From Methanobrevibacter thaueri (GTDB lineage Archaea > Methanobacteriota > Methanobacteria > Methanobacteriales > Methanobacteriaceae): a stretch of 64,000 bases of DNA. The position numbers were made by a program, and so were the translations under genes. Location of the stretch: assembly GCF_015062905.1 (NCBI RefSeq), contig NZ_SUTK01000003.1, forward strand, positions 1-64,000, written 5' to 3'. Shown here piece after piece: positions 25,169 to 34,095 of this stretch (its first letter is position 1; each line of letters starts with the position of its first letter). The notes beneath the pieces were generated by a model, which saw nothing but the letters and a program-made list of their open reading frames with translations, was not told the DNA's origin and did no database searches.

Positions 25169-26109
25169 GATCTACAGTTGTTGGAAGTTTTCCAGTTGAA
25201 GTAAAAGGGCCATCTTCAACCAAAGATAAGTTATTGAATGCATTTGGAGCATATGACCCTTTTAAAGAGGCTATTAAAAGTAGTGTAGTTGCCCAGCTTG
25301 ATGCAGGAGTGGATATAATCTCCGACGGTCAGGTCAGGGGAGACATGGTTTCTATTTTTACAGAGTATATTCCTGGAATGAGGATTGTTGACGGAAATAC
25401 TGAAATTGTTTCAAAAATCAGAAATCCTACTCAGGAGATTTCAGTTAAGGACCTGCAGTTTGCCAAAAAGGTCATGAAAGATTACTTTAACGGAAGAATT
25501 CCTGAAGGCAAAGGCGTTAAAGGGATAATCACAGGTCCGAATACAATCGTTCACTCTTCAAGAATCGCAGGTTTTTACAAAAACAAGGAAGATGCCATAA
25601 TCGATTTGGCACATTCTTTGAAGTTTGAAGTGGATGCAATAGCAAAAAAGGTCAATCCAGTTTATATTCAAATCGATGAGCCTTTCCTATCAACCGGAAT
25701 GGTGGATATGAAAACCGCCCGTGAAGCCATAGACATTTTGCATGATGGATTGGAAATACCGTTGGCTATGCACGTTTGCGGAATCCTTAAGGATGCATTT
25801 AAGGACATTTCCAGATTCAATGTTGACATATTGGATTTCGAGTTTGCTGGAAACAATGTCAATCTTGATGTTTTAAAGGAAAATTATAATCTTGTTTCAA
25901 ACAAAAAGATAGGTTTCGGATGTCTCGATTCATCTGTAAACGTTGTTGATGATGCAGATGATGTTGATAATCTCATCACAGAAGCTATTGAAATTGTCGG
26001 AAAGGATAATTTGCTTTTGGATCCTGATTGCGGATTGAGAAGGGCTCCAAAGGATGTTGCTTTTGAGAAATTAAGACTGATGAATGAACTTAAGGATAAG
26101 TACAGCTAG
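25165..26109 (+). CDS. metE: Archaeal methionine synthase (core MetE, cobamide-dependent type)
   Basis: This is the short, C-terminal-domain-only form of MetE (314 residues against more than 750 in bacterial enzymes). The archaeal type takes its methyl group from a methylcobamide protein rather than from methyl-folate. It has an N-terminal TVVGSFPVE, QIDEPFLSTG near 172, HVCGIL near 201 (zinc ligands His and Cys) and LDPDCGLRR near 285 (third zinc Cys). The ATGA overlap with the DUF1894 gene indicates coupling. It ends with a short AT-rich spacer before a zinc-ribbon gene. Confidence 0.9.
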   Translation: MRSTVVGSFPVEVKGPSSTKDKLLNAFGAYDPFKEAIKSSVVAQLDAGVDIISDGQVRGDMVSIFTEYIPGMRIVDGNTEIVSKIRNPTQEISVKDLQFAKKVMKDYFNGRIPEGKGVKGIITGPNTIVHSSRIAGFYKNKEDAIIDLAHSLKFEVDAIAKKVNPVYIQIDEPFLSTGMVDMKTAREAIDILHDGLEIPLAMHVCGILKDAFKDISRFNVDILDFEFAGNNVNLDVLKENYNLVSNKKIGFGCLDSSVNVVDDADDVDNLITEAIEIVGKDNLLLDPDCGLRRAPKDVAFEKLRLMNELKDKYS

Positions 26110-26154
26110 ATTTTTAATCATTTCTTCAACTACCTAATCATCACTGGTGTTTAA

Positions 26155-26694
26155 ATGGACGAATTTTGCAGTAAATGTGGCGAAAAATTAAAGGAAGATG
26201 CATTGTTCTGTGCCAATTGTGGAGAAAAGGTTCCAAATAAACAGAACAGATTTTTAAACAAGCATATGCTGATAATAATAGTTATTTTTGCAATTATTGC
26301 GGTCTTTTTATCATCCATTCTATTGACTGGCCATACTCAAACGGTCAAGGTGGACAATGTGGAATTTGAAATCCCTGCCGATTATGTCAAGGAACCTCTG
26401 AGGACCGATGTCAGCTACGACGGAAACGTCAAGTCAAGCGCAATGGGCTGGAGCAATGATGACAATTATATTGAGATAGGAGTTACAAGGACTCCCGGAG
26501 CCGGAATTGATAGCCAGAAGGTAGCGGCGGATTTGGGTGGAACTCCTGCTAAAATGTATGGTTATACAGGTTATTATTTGGAATATGAAAATGAAGGTTA
26601 TGCATTCGTATTCGGAATAAGAGATGAGGTCTGTATGGTATATGTTTCAGACTATGATGTGTTTGATGATATTAATGTCATAGGTGCGGTTTAA
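26155..26694 (+). CDS. Zinc-ribbon membrane protein
   Basis: The first 27 residues form a zinc ribbon (CSKCGEK and CANCGEK pairs). A single membrane helix follows (about 38-60), then an extracellular ~115-residue domain. The layout puts the zinc ribbon inside and the domain outside. This type is abundant in Methanobrevibacter and has no assigned function. It starts behind GGTGTTT. A second protein with similar layout lies at 54489. Confidence 0.7.
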   Translation: MDEFCSKCGEKLKEDALFCANCGEKVPNKQNRFLNKHMLIIIVIFAIIAVFLSSILLTGHTQTVKVDNVEFEIPADYVKEPLRTDVSYDGNVKSSAMGWSNDDNYIEIGVTRTPGAGIDSQKVAADLGGTPAKMYGYTGYYLEYENEGYAFVFGIRDEVCMVYVSDYDVFDDINVIGAV

Positions 26695-26733
26695 AAAAAT
26701 AAGTAAAGTGGGATAAAAAATCAATTCCCAAAT

Positions 26734-27486
26734 CTAACGATATTCATGTTTGAAGTTCTTGTCATATAGCTTGGATGCATTAAAGTCTCCAGGGTCTAAG
26801 ACATCTCCCACCACAATCATTGCAGTCTTTGTAATATTGGCATCTTTAACTTTTTGTGCAATATCTGCGAGGGTTCCTCTAATTATTTGCTGGTCTGGCC
26901 AAGTTGCCTTTTTGACTACTGCAACAGGAGTTGTTTCTTCGTAACCTTCCAGCAGTTCATCAACCACCTTGTCAATCATTCCTATGCCCAAAAAGATGCA
27001 CATGGTTGCATGATGCTTTGAAAAGCTAGCAAGACTTTCACCTTCCGGTTTTGGAGTTCTGCCTTCCGGACGTGTAATTATGACACTTTGTGAAATCTCA
27101 GGTAAAGTTAACTCCGCTTCAAGAACACTTGCAGTACCGAATAGGGAACTTACTCCCGGTATGATTTCATATTCGATGTCGTGCTTTTTGAGTTCGCGTA
27201 TTTGCTCGCCGATTGCCCCATAGATTGACGGGTCGCCGGTATGTACACGGGCTACCAATTTGCCTTCATTAACCGCTTCAGTTATTATTGCGTCAGTTTC
27301 CTCTAAATTTAAATAAGCACTATTGTGGATTACACATTCATCTTTTGCAGGACATAAAACATTTTTATTGACAAGTGAACCGGCATAGATGATTACGTCA
27401 GCTTTTTCAATTACATTTCTTCCTTTAACGGTGATTAAATCAGGATCTCCAGGTCCTGCACCAATAAAAACAACTTTACCTTTCAT
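26734..27486 (-). CDS. cbiF: Cobalt-precorrin-4 C11-methyltransferase (CbiF/CobM)
   Basis: This enzyme transfers a methyl group from SAM to C-11 of the corrin ring during anaerobic cobamide synthesis. The 250-residue protein has the N-terminal FIGAGPGDPDLITVKG signature, VARVHTGDPSIYGA in the middle, EIIPGVSSLFG near 125 and late TAMIVVGDVL. All are typical of tetrapyrrole methylases of the CbiF subgroup. Methanogens need cobamide for the methyl-H4MPT:CoM methyltransferase. It is a single gene here, convergent with the zinc-ribbon gene. Confidence 0.93.
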   Translation of the reverse strand: MKGKVVFIGAGPGDPDLITVKGRNVIEKADVIIYAGSLVNKNVLCPAKDECVIHNSAYLNLEETDAIITEAVNEGKLVARVHTGDPSIYGAIGEQIRELKKHDIEYEIIPGVSSLFGTASVLEAELTLPEISQSVIITRPEGRTPKPEGESLASFSKHHATMCIFLGIGMIDKVVDELLEGYEETTPVAVVKKATWPDQQIIRGTLADIAQKVKDANITKTAMIVVGDVLDPGDFNASKLYDKNFKHEYR

Positions 27487-27583
27487 AATATTATTTTTAA
27501 TTTATTTATTATTTAATCATTTTGTATCAAAATTGACTTTGATTTTGAGCAAAATTTATTAATTTCTAAAATAATTAAGAAAT

Positions 27584-27976
27584 ATGGATAATAAAGGTTT
27601 TATTTCAATAGAATATCTATTTTCATTATTTATTCTTGTCATTATTGCATTAGGTGTGTTGTTTTTCGCATCATCCGCAATATCGTCAAGTTTGAATATT
27701 GAAGATAGTGCAATGCACAGGATGATTCTTGATGATGTGGCAAATCAAATCAGTCAGGTAAACTCGAATGGAATCGGATATTCAAAATACATCAGGCTGC
27801 CATCCGATAAGGGATATTTTGAGATTACCGCTGAGAGGAACAGGCTGACTATGGAATACGGAGATAAAAAAGGTGAGACATTGATGATGCTGGCAGACCT
27901 GGACTCGGAATATAAGCTGGTCAGCGGAAGAAGCTATGTGATAACAAAAACCGCTGAAGGGGTTGTGATATCATGA
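27584..27976 (+). CDS. Pilin-like protein with atypical class III signal peptide
   Basis: A 130-residue protein with a short charged start (MDNKG) followed by FISIEYLF and a hydrophobic helix, the pattern of archaeal class III signal peptides processed by EppA-like peptidases. The glutamine usually at the first processed position is replaced by Phe. The remaining ~95 residues would be extracellular. The TATA-like TTTATTAA near 27556 suggests a near-leaderless transcript. It overlaps the next pilin-like gene by 4 nt. Confidence 0.65.
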   Translation: MDNKGFISIEYLFSLFILVIIALGVLFFASSAISSSLNIEDSAMHRMILDDVANQISQVNSNGIGYSKYIRLPSDKGYFEITAERNRLTMEYGDKKGETLMMLADLDSEYKLVSGRSYVITKTAEGVVIS

Positions 27977-28470
27977 GGGATAATCGGGGACAGATTTCAG
28001 CTGAATTCCTCTTTGTTTTTGGCGTTTTGATACTGATTGTCATGCTGTCGATAGTCTTTGTAGCAAATGAACAGGAATTGAATGTTGCGATGAGTGCAGC
28101 TCGAAGCGGTGCAAATGAAGGGATTGCAACATCTTCCGTAGCAATCTATCCGAAGGACACGTTTTGCGATTATTCGCAATCAAAGACAAGTTTGCTGTAT
28201 CCCCATGATGTTGAAATAGTCAACGTTTCGTATAGTGAATTGGGCCATGACATTAACTATGATAAAAAGAGGATACAGTTCAGGGTATATGCCAAAACGT
28301 CCAAACACTTCAGCAGTTCCGAACTGGTTTCCATTGGGGATAGGATAAACTATAACCTGAGAAAGTCAATTGCTGTAAGCTTCAACAGTACATCATCAAC
28401 GAATAAGTTGTATAATCCGGTGTTTTCTCCACATTATGTCTACACAACCGCTAATGTTAAATGGATTTAG
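27973..28470 (+). CDS. Class III signal peptide (type IV pilin-like) protein
   Basis: The N-terminus MRDNRGQISAEFLF fits the QxSxExxxL class III motif, followed by a ~20-residue hydrophobic helix. Processing would occur before Gln7. The exposed part (~135 residues) has several N-glycosylation sequons, including NVS and NST. It probably forms a surface pilus or minor pilin with the gene it overlaps upstream (ATGA). No prepilin peptidase or pilus ATPase is in this window. Confidence 0.75.
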   Translation: MRDNRGQISAEFLFVFGVLILIVMLSIVFVANEQELNVAMSAARSGANEGIATSSVAIYPKDTFCDYSQSKTSLLYPHDVEIVNVSYSELGHDINYDKKRIQFRVYAKTSKHFSSSELVSIGDRINYNLRKSIAVSFNSTSSTNKLYNPVFSPHYVYTTANVKWI

Positions 28471-28486
28471 GGATATACAATAAATT

Positions 28487-28858
28487 ATGAACAGATATGA
28501 AAAAGGTAAAAAATGCTTGGAGGGCATTCAAAATAAGTCAGTTGAAGAAATCTTTAAGGAACTTGATGAAATCGCTCCTGATTTGTCAAGATTCGTCATT
28601 GAGTATCCGTATTCTGAAATATATACCCGTGACGAAGTCGACTTGAAGACACGTGAAATCTGTACAATTTCAGCGTTGACCGCTCTTGGAACAATTCCTC
28701 AGCTTAAGGAGCATATCAATGCCGCATTGAATGTAGGTAATACTCCTACAGAGATTGTTGAAATCATGATGCAGATGAGTGCTTATTGCGGGTTTCCTAA
28801 AGCAATCAATGCAGTCATGGCAGCAAAAGAGGTATTTGCCGAAAGGAATCTGCTCTAG
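28487..28858 (+). CDS. Carboxymuconolactone decarboxylase family protein
   Basis: This 123-residue all-helical protein matches the CMD/AhpD superfamily, with KTREICTISALTALGTIPQLKEH and a second helix block ending SAYCGFPKAINA. The CxxC of AhpD-type disulfide reductases is absent, so a gamma-carboxymuconolactone-decarboxylase-like or structural role is more likely. The substrate is unknown. It follows the pilin-like genes by 16 nt. Confidence 0.85.
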   Translation: MNRYEKGKKCLEGIQNKSVEEIFKELDEIAPDLSRFVIEYPYSEIYTRDEVDLKTREICTISALTALGTIPQLKEHINAALNVGNTPTEIVEIMMQMSAYCGFPKAINAVMAAKEVFAERNLL

Positions 28859-28865
28859 GTGAACA

Positions 28866-29117
28866 ATGTATCTTGATGACATTAACATTTCAGAGGCAGG
28901 CTATGACAGGGTATGCCTTAACTGCAAGTACTGGCAAACAGTCACCCAATTGGAAGGCCCCGCTCAGGGGGTGGTCTGCCGTTTGGGAAACGGCCACACA
29001 AATCCGAATGATGCCTGTAGCCAATTCATGCCGAACAGCACCTTCGACAGCTTACAGGACCCAAACAAATATCATGACAAGTCACACAAGTTAAATGTAT
29101 ATAAACGATTTTTATGA
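28866..29117 (+). CDS. Small cysteine-rich protein
   Basis: The 83-residue protein has a CLNCKYW pair near residue 17 and single cysteines at VVCRLG and DACSQF, a plausible zinc or Fe-S site. I do not recognise the family. The ATG at 28866 follows GGTGAACA, overlapping the end of the CMD gene region by only a few bases. Its stop overlaps the next start (ATGA), indicating an operon of small genes. Confidence 0.65.
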   Translation: MYLDDINISEAGYDRVCLNCKYWQTVTQLEGPAQGVVCRLGNGHTNPNDACSQFMPNSTFDSLQDPNKYHDKSHKLNVYKRFL

Positions 29118-29419
29118 CTTTTGAAAGAATAGCAAGTAAATTACAAGAGGAATTGATTGAAATAATCAAATCCAATAAGGAATTGAATGATTACGAGATT
29201 ATAGTGTACAAATATGTTTTCATTTCTGAGCTTGGAATACCTCTTTTAGAGGATTTGGGGGTTGAAATAACTGAGGATTCATTCATATTGTATATCATTC
29301 CTGATGATTTGGAATTTGATCTCCTGCGTAATTTGGATGATGCATTTGATAGGTTTGAAATCACATTTTTGCCTAATTCATATAATATTTTAAAATTGAA
29401 ATTCAAGTTAAGTGATTAA
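29114..29419 (+). CDS. Hypothetical small acidic protein
   Basis: This 101-residue protein has no signal peptide or cysteine motif and alternates predicted helix and strand. It ends in a beta-rich NILKLKFKL segment. It overlaps the preceding gene by 4 nt and is immediately followed by the next (no spacer). The tight coupling supports it as a real gene. No family recognised. Confidence 0.55.
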   Translation: MTFERIASKLQEELIEIIKSNKELNDYEIIVYKYVFISELGIPLLEDLGVEITEDSFILYIIPDDLEFDLLRNLDDAFDRFEITFLPNSYNILKLKFKLSD

Positions 29420-29788
29420 ATGTATAATGAAGAAGAAAAACAGCAATTGATGAATGATTTGATTGAAATGGAAACATTCCAGGCGGATGTTGGTGATGAG
29501 GGAAAAATACTGCAAAAAGATTTGAAGGAGTATTTCATCAATGGCAATGGAGATAGGGAAGATCTGATTTTCAGATTGGAGTATTATTTCTATGCCTTCA
29601 AAATGTTCTGCCGAAAATCAATAAAAATAGACAGGAATCAGTTCATTGTATATTTGAACGATTCCCTTCTGGATTATCACTTGATAAATCTTGTTAAAAA
29701 CGATTTAGATGAATTTGAACTGGAAATAGAAGCAGTCAAAGAAAATAGGGATGTGCTGATTAACCTTAATTTCACCCTGCATTTCTAG
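29420..29788 (+). CDS. Hypothetical small protein
   Basis: A 122-residue, charged, probably cytosolic protein whose ATG directly follows the stop of the upstream gene behind AGTGATTAA. It ends with a beta-strand segment (LINLNFTLHF) like that of its neighbour, so the two may be distant relatives or partners. No family recognised. The 3' end overlaps the convergent TatD gene by 4 nt. Confidence 0.55.
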   Translation: MYNEEEKQQLMNDLIEMETFQADVGDEGKILQKDLKEYFINGNGDREDLIFRLEYYFYAFKMFCRKSIKIDRNQFIVYLNDSLLDYHLINLVKNDLDEFELEIEAVKENRDVLINLNFTLHF

Positions 29789-30546
29789 ATTTTGAAAATC
29801 TTGAGGGCGTTTCTGGTGGTGATTTCATCAACAGTTTCAACGTCCATATCTTTTATCTCAGCGATTTTATGAACTGCATTGACAACGTTTGCAGGTTCGT
29901 TTCTCTCTTCTTTTGTCATGGCTAGATATGGGCTGTCGGTTTCGGTTAGGACATAGTCAAGGTCTATCTTTTCAATAAGGTCCTGATGATGCTTTGAATA
30001 GCACAACATTGTGGAAAAACTCATAACACAGTTGTCCATGTTCATAATCTTTTTTGCAGTCTTAAGGCTTCCTCCGTAACAATGAAAAACAAAATATGGA
30101 ATGTCTTCGTATTCTGGAATGATGTTGACTGCCTTTTTCTCACAGTCCCTAACATGCATGACAATAGGCACTTTATATTCGTTTGCAAGTTCCAGAAATC
30201 CTCTGAATATCTCCTGCTGTCTTTCACGCAATGCCTTGTCTGTAACGTAAAAGTAATCCATTCCGACTTCGCCAATTGCAACAATGTCATTTAGATATTT
30301 GTCAATATTTTCATGTGCTGTTTTGATGTCTTCTTCAGTGGCGTTCTGTGAGCTTACCGGATGAAATCCGAATGTAGGATATATGAATCCTTCATAATCT
30401 TTTGAAAGCTGCAGGACATCCATGTTGCTGTCGTTGCTGTATCCTGAAACGATAACATGGTCAAGCTTTTCCCGGGCTCTTTTTATGACGTCCTCACGGT
30501 CGCTGTCAAAGTCCTTAAAATCAATGTGGCAATGGGTATCGATCAT
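29785..30546 (-). CDS. TatD family metal-dependent hydrolase/DNase
   Basis: The 253-residue TIM-barrel hydrolase has the N-terminal metal-binding DTHCHID, a central GEVGMDYFY with the bridging Glu, HVRD, FHCYGG and late TETDSPYL. These are all TatD signatures. Family members act as 3'-5' exonucleases in DNA quality control. The gene is 2 nt from uppS upstream and is the last of a mtxX-uppS-tatD operon on the minus strand. Confidence 0.92.
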   Translation of the reverse strand: MIDTHCHIDFKDFDSDREDVIKRAREKLDHVIVSGYSNDSNMDVLQLSKDYEGFIYPTFGFHPVSSQNATEEDIKTAHENIDKYLNDIVAIGEVGMDYFYVTDKALRERQQEIFRGFLELANEYKVPIVMHVRDCEKKAVNIIPEYEDIPYFVFHCYGGSLKTAKKIMNMDNCVMSFSTMLCYSKHHQDLIEKIDLDYVLTETDSPYLAMTKEERNEPANVVNAVHKIAEIKDMDVETVDEITTRNALKIFKI

Positions 30547-30548
30547 GT

Positions 30549-31313
30549 TTAAACTCCAAATCTGCGTTCGCGCTCTTGATATGATCTGATGGCCCTTATA
30601 AAATCAACTTTCCTAAGTTCAGGCCATAATGTTTCACAGAAATACAACTCTGAATAGGATGATTGCCATAGCAGGAATCCGCTTAGGCGTTCCTCTCCGC
30701 TGGTACGGATAATTAAATTAGGATCGGCCAGTCCTCCTGTATAAAGGTTTTTGCTTACAAGTTCTTCATCAACATCATCGACAGTGATTTCACCGGCTTG
30801 CACCTGTTCAATAATCTTTTTAAAGGAATCTATGATTTCCAAACGTCCATCATATCCAATAGCTATGTTAAATAATCTTTTGTCATATTTTGATGTTGCA
30901 TCTTCAGCTTCCTTGATTGCTTCGCGCACGCTTTCAGGCATTAGCTCGGTTCTTCCGACCACTTTCACCCTGACTTCGTTTCTGTGTATTTTTTCGTGGT
31001 CAACTAACCTTTTGAAGTTTTTGACAAAGAGTTTCATCAGTCCTTCGACTTCATGTTGTGGCCTGTTGAAGTTCTCTGTTGAAAAGGCATAAACGGTAAT
31101 AATTTCAATTCCAAGTTCGATACTCCAGTCAAGAACCTTCTCCAAGGTGTCCACTCCTATTTCGTGACCTTTTATAACGTCAATGTTTCCTTGAATTTTG
31201 GAGTATCTCCTGTTTCCATCCATAATTATAGCAACATGTTTTGGCATTTTTTCCGGCTTTAAATCACGTGTAATGTACCATTCATATAATCTATAAAGTA
31301 TGTTTTCTGACAT
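30549..31313 (-). CDS. uppS: (Poly)prenyl diphosphate synthase, UppS family
   Basis: This cis-prenyltransferase makes the long-chain polyprenyl diphosphate whose phosphate carries glycans across the membrane. The catalytic [12 protein letters not shown] block sits near residue 25, and [11 protein letters not shown] and [16 protein letters not shown] are diagnostic. The ATG at 31313 is favoured because AAGTGATG lies 5 nt upstream; GTG 31322 and ATG 31319 are alternatives. It lies within the mtxX-uppS-tatD operon. The lipid carrier would serve the glycan cluster in the right half of the window and N-glycosylation. Confidence 0.93.
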   Translation of the reverse strand: MSENILYRLYEWYITRDLKPEKMPKHVAIIMDGNRRYSKIQGNIDVIKGHEIGVDTLEKVLDWSIELGIEIITVYAFSTENFNRPQHEVEGLMKLFVKNFKRLVDHEKIHRNEVRVKVVGRTELMPESVREAIKEAEDATSKYDKRLFNIAIGYDGRLEIIDSFKKIIEQVQAGEITVDDVDEELVSKNLYTGGLADPNLIIRTSGEERLSGFLLWQSSYSELYFCETLWPELRKVDFIRAIRSYQERERRFGV

Positions 31314-31322
31314 TTTCATCAC

Positions 31323-32036
31323 TTATTTTGATAATTCATCAGCTAAAATTAAACTACGGACATAACCATCAATGCTTTGGTCTCGGCTTGTGTCGATGTA
31401 GACCCTGTCGATGCCGAAGGTTACTGCTCCATGACTTGGCCATGAACTGACCAGAACAAGTGTCCTGAAAATTATGTTTCCTGCACGTCCGTTAGGAGCA
31501 ATGATAATGTTGGCTTTGCTGTTTATAGCTTTTTCTATTAAAATAAAGCAGTTTTCGACTTCTTCATCTGTATTTTCTTGTATCATTTTTGTTAATTTTT
31601 TGCTGTCGATTATTGAGTTTGATACTTCGCTGCCTCTTCCGAAGTCATCTTCCCTTCCTTCAGCCAAAATTGCAATTTTAGGCTTTTTGCCCACTTTTTT
31701 TAGAAAGTCAATACAATTCCGAACGATTTCATATTTTTCCTCAACGGTATTGCCTTCATCAATCCCTACAGGAGATAACAGAAATTCATGTCCGTCTCCA
31801 TTAACATATGTTGCCCTTGACAGGTTAGGGTAATGTTTTTTGAGATATTGCATAATATTGGAGGCAGGAAGTGACCCACGAACTACTGCATCGACATTAT
31901 CGTCTAAAACAGCTTTTATTAAGTCATCATCACTATATATAAGTCTTATATCCGTTTTTGGGTGTTTTTCTTTGAAAATATGACAAGCTTGTATGATATT
32001 TTCGTTTTCACCAACACCAATAGCTATTGTTTTCAT
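31323..32036 (-). CDS. mtxX: Methanogenesis marker protein 4 (MtxX)
   Basis: This methanogen-specific protein is distantly related to phosphate acetyl/butyryltransferases and was named for its link to methyltransferase genes. The 237-residue sequence begins IAIGVGENENIIQA and contains VVRGSLPASNIMQYL, ILAEGREDDFGRG and IIAPNGRAGNIIFRTL. The biochemical role is unsettled. It is the first gene of the minus-strand operon, with an AT-rich promoter region in the spacer to the divergent zinc-ribbon gene. Confidence 0.88.
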   Translation of the reverse strand: MKTIAIGVGENENIIQACHIFKEKHPKTDIRLIYSDDDLIKAVLDDNVDAVVRGSLPASNIMQYLKKHYPNLSRATYVNGDGHEFLLSPVGIDEGNTVEEKYEIVRNCIDFLKKVGKKPKIAILAEGREDDFGRGSEVSNSIIDSKKLTKMIQENTDEEVENCFILIEKAINSKANIIIAPNGRAGNIIFRTLVLVSSWPSHGAVTFGIDRVYIDTSRDQSIDGYVRSLILADELSK

Positions 32037-32147
32037 TAATTTAATTATATATATTTCATTATAAATTAAAGTTTTCTAATTTGTCTTGATTTGTGAAAAA
32101 TTTTTAAGTGAGTAAGTCAAAAATATTATTAAATTGTGGGGATTTTC

Positions 32148-33353
32148 ATGACCGGAAATATTAGGGATCTGTCAACGTATAGTCAGAATGATACTGAAAA
32201 AATGGATTTGATTAATGGGGTTTTTAAAGAATTCCCTCTTTTTGATTCAATTAAATGTTGTTATAAAGATGTTTCATGTAGTAAGATTGAATCCATTGAT
32301 TTCTCTGAGGACATCGATGAATTGGATGAATCTGATGATTCTAAATTAATATTATGCTCTCCTGTCTTTAAGGAGACCCCATCTAAATATTGCCCTAAAT
32401 GCGGTCGCAAATATCTAAAGGCTGACATTGTTTGTCTTGATTGCTTGGTTCATCTTAAAGACATTTCAGATAAAGTTGATGTTCGAGATATTAAATCAGA
32501 GCCTAAATTCACTTTTGTTGGGCAAAATAATTACAGTTCATTTGATGAGTTATTAAATAAAGACAATCTCTTAAAAATAAATGAATTCGACTTTACAATA
32601 GATGATTATTCGACTATTCTGCATGACATTAAATCCCAGGCATTTTTAAATTTTGACAATCTGGTTAAGGAAAATGAGATATACTATGATGGTCTGGACA
32701 TCCTTGAAAAAGTAATATTGTTCGTCAAATCCTTTGTCAAGGTTGAATTTAAGTCATCTGGTGGTCAGCTGGGTTATTTTGAATCAGATGCCATTGCCAT
32801 TGATGACAGATCAACAAAATCCCTTCAAATCACTACATTGATTCATGAATTGTCCCATTTTTTAATCCAGGAAATATTGATTCATGTTCTTTGCAAATTA
32901 TTGGATAGCACACGAAATTCCTTCACTGAATCGTTGGTCACATTTATATTGTCATATACTCATTTCACCCAATTGATTGATGAGTATGCAGCCCACAACG
33001 TCGAGGGCAGGTTCACGATTTTCGGTTTTCAGGATTACTCTTCATTCACAGACATTGAACGGAAAATGGACGGGGAAATGACAAAAGACGAAATTGAAAT
33101 AACAAAATCAATTGGAAATACCTTTGCTTTATCCATCAAGGAGATTTTGGAATCTTTGATTGATAGGGAAATGCGCGAAGACATAAAGGAACAATTCTTA
33201 AAAGATGTTCTGGACAGGCCGAATTATGTTGCTTTAAAAATGGAAAACTGCCAAATTTTAAATGATGAAGGTTTTATTAAGGCGATTTGGCTGATTTTAA
33301 ATGAGGGCTGTGAAGTTGCAGCCTCAAACATTGACCGATTGATTTCCATTTAG
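32148..33353 (+). CDS. Zinc-ribbon protein with HExxH metalloprotease-like motif
   Basis: A 401-residue protein with an N-terminal CPKCGRKY...CLDCL zinc ribbon (about residues 80-105) and, in the middle, TTLIHELSHFLIQE, an HExxH motif. The segment LIDEYAAHNVEGR lies ~40 residues later and could give the third zinc ligand, as in gluzincin-type proteases. No signal peptide or membrane helix is evident, so it is probably cytosolic. The family is not recognised. The ATG at 32148 follows GTGGGGA; the GTG at 32136 lies inside that site. Two small unknown genes follow. Confidence 0.65.
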   Translation: MTGNIRDLSTYSQNDTEKMDLINGVFKEFPLFDSIKCCYKDVSCSKIESIDFSEDIDELDESDDSKLILCSPVFKETPSKYCPKCGRKYLKADIVCLDCLVHLKDISDKVDVRDIKSEPKFTFVGQNNYSSFDELLNKDNLLKINEFDFTIDDYSTILHDIKSQAFLNFDNLVKENEIYYDGLDILEKVILFVKSFVKVEFKSSGGQLGYFESDAIAIDDRSTKSLQITTLIHELSHFLIQEILIHVLCKLLDSTRNSFTESLVTFILSYTHFTQLIDEYAAHNVEGRFTIFGFQDYSSFTDIERKMDGEMTKDEIEITKSIGNTFALSIKEILESLIDREMREDIKEQFLKDVLDRPNYVALKMENCQILNDEGFIKAIWLILNEGCEVAASNIDRLISI

Positions 33354-33391
33354 GAGAAGAATCCTTCAATTCGCTTAATCATGTATTGTTA

Positions 33392-33772
33392 ATGTCTTGT
33401 CTTGAGGTTATATTGCTGATTTTAACTGTCATTTTTCTTTTAGAAAATGACTTATATTTTGACAACAAAACTACTTTTATGAATGTAAAAGACAAAATTT
33501 TAAACCTGAATCAGGAACACACCGGAAAAAGTGCAGACATCAGCGACCTTCTTTTAACAATCATTACTAAATTCCAATTATTTGAGCCTTGCTCATACCT
33601 TTCCGAGGACGATGAATGGCTGAATGTCAGTTTGATATCAATTGAAGACGGCAACGCAGGTCAGGCATTAACCATCCGCAAAAGCGAAATCACCACATTC
33701 GGAATTTTTAACCGTGAGGAAATCGAGCTTAATTTTGCTCCTCAAAACGAATCTGAGGATCTATACCAATGA
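33392..33772 (+). CDS. Hypothetical protein with N-terminal hydrophobic helix
   Basis: The ~126-residue product begins with a hydrophobic stretch (LEVILLILTVIFLL) that may be an anchor, followed by a soluble domain. The start is uncertain: no clear ribosome-binding site precedes ATG 33392, and ATG 33479 would remove the hydrophobic stretch. It overlaps the next gene by 4 nt. No family recognised. Confidence 0.45.
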   Translation: MSCLEVILLILTVIFLLENDLYFDNKTTFMNVKDKILNLNQEHTGKSADISDLLLTIITKFQLFEPCSYLSEDDEWLNVSLISIEDGNAGQALTIRKSEITTFGIFNREEIELNFAPQNESEDLYQ

Positions 33773-34062
33773 AGGAAATCTTTCTTGATGAAAACTTTGA
33801 TGTTGACAAGATAACGTCACAAATCACAAAAGTCATGGACAGATGGTCAATTCAGTTTCTAGACATCAACGGACCCACTTGGGTAATATATGACTATGAT
33901 ATGCATGTGAAATACGTGTTTCATTTTCAGGTTGATTTCAATGACTTGGAAGTCCGCATAAAATTAGAGGATTTGAAGCTTAATGTCATTCATCACATCG
34001 AATCTTTGAGGGATGAGACAACATATCGGGATAATCTGACAAATTCGGTTTTTATAAAATAA
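33769..34062 (+). CDS. Hypothetical small protein
   Basis: This 97-residue soluble protein is translationally coupled (ATGA) to the preceding gene. It is rich in aromatic and acidic residues, with a predicted beta-strand centre (HVKYVFHFQVDF). Size and coupling resemble the small-gene pair at 29114-29788, but no sequence relation is clear by eye. No family recognised. Confidence 0.5.
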   Translation: MKEIFLDENFDVDKITSQITKVMDRWSIQFLDINGPTWVIYDYDMHVKYVFHFQVDFNDLEVRIKLEDLKLNVIHHIESLRDETTYRDNLTNSVFIK

Positions 34063-34095
34063 AAAAAAGAAAAGAATTAAAGTTATTTAATTCTT
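34047..34095 (-). terminator. Hairpin plus T-tract terminator between convergent genes
   Basis: A perfect 10-bp stem AAGAATTAAA (34072-34081) / TTTAATTCTT (34086-34095) with loop GTTA overlaps the stop codon of the minus-strand gene at 34083. On the minus strand it is followed by a long T-rich run. It may also help end the plus-strand transcript. Confidence 0.55.
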
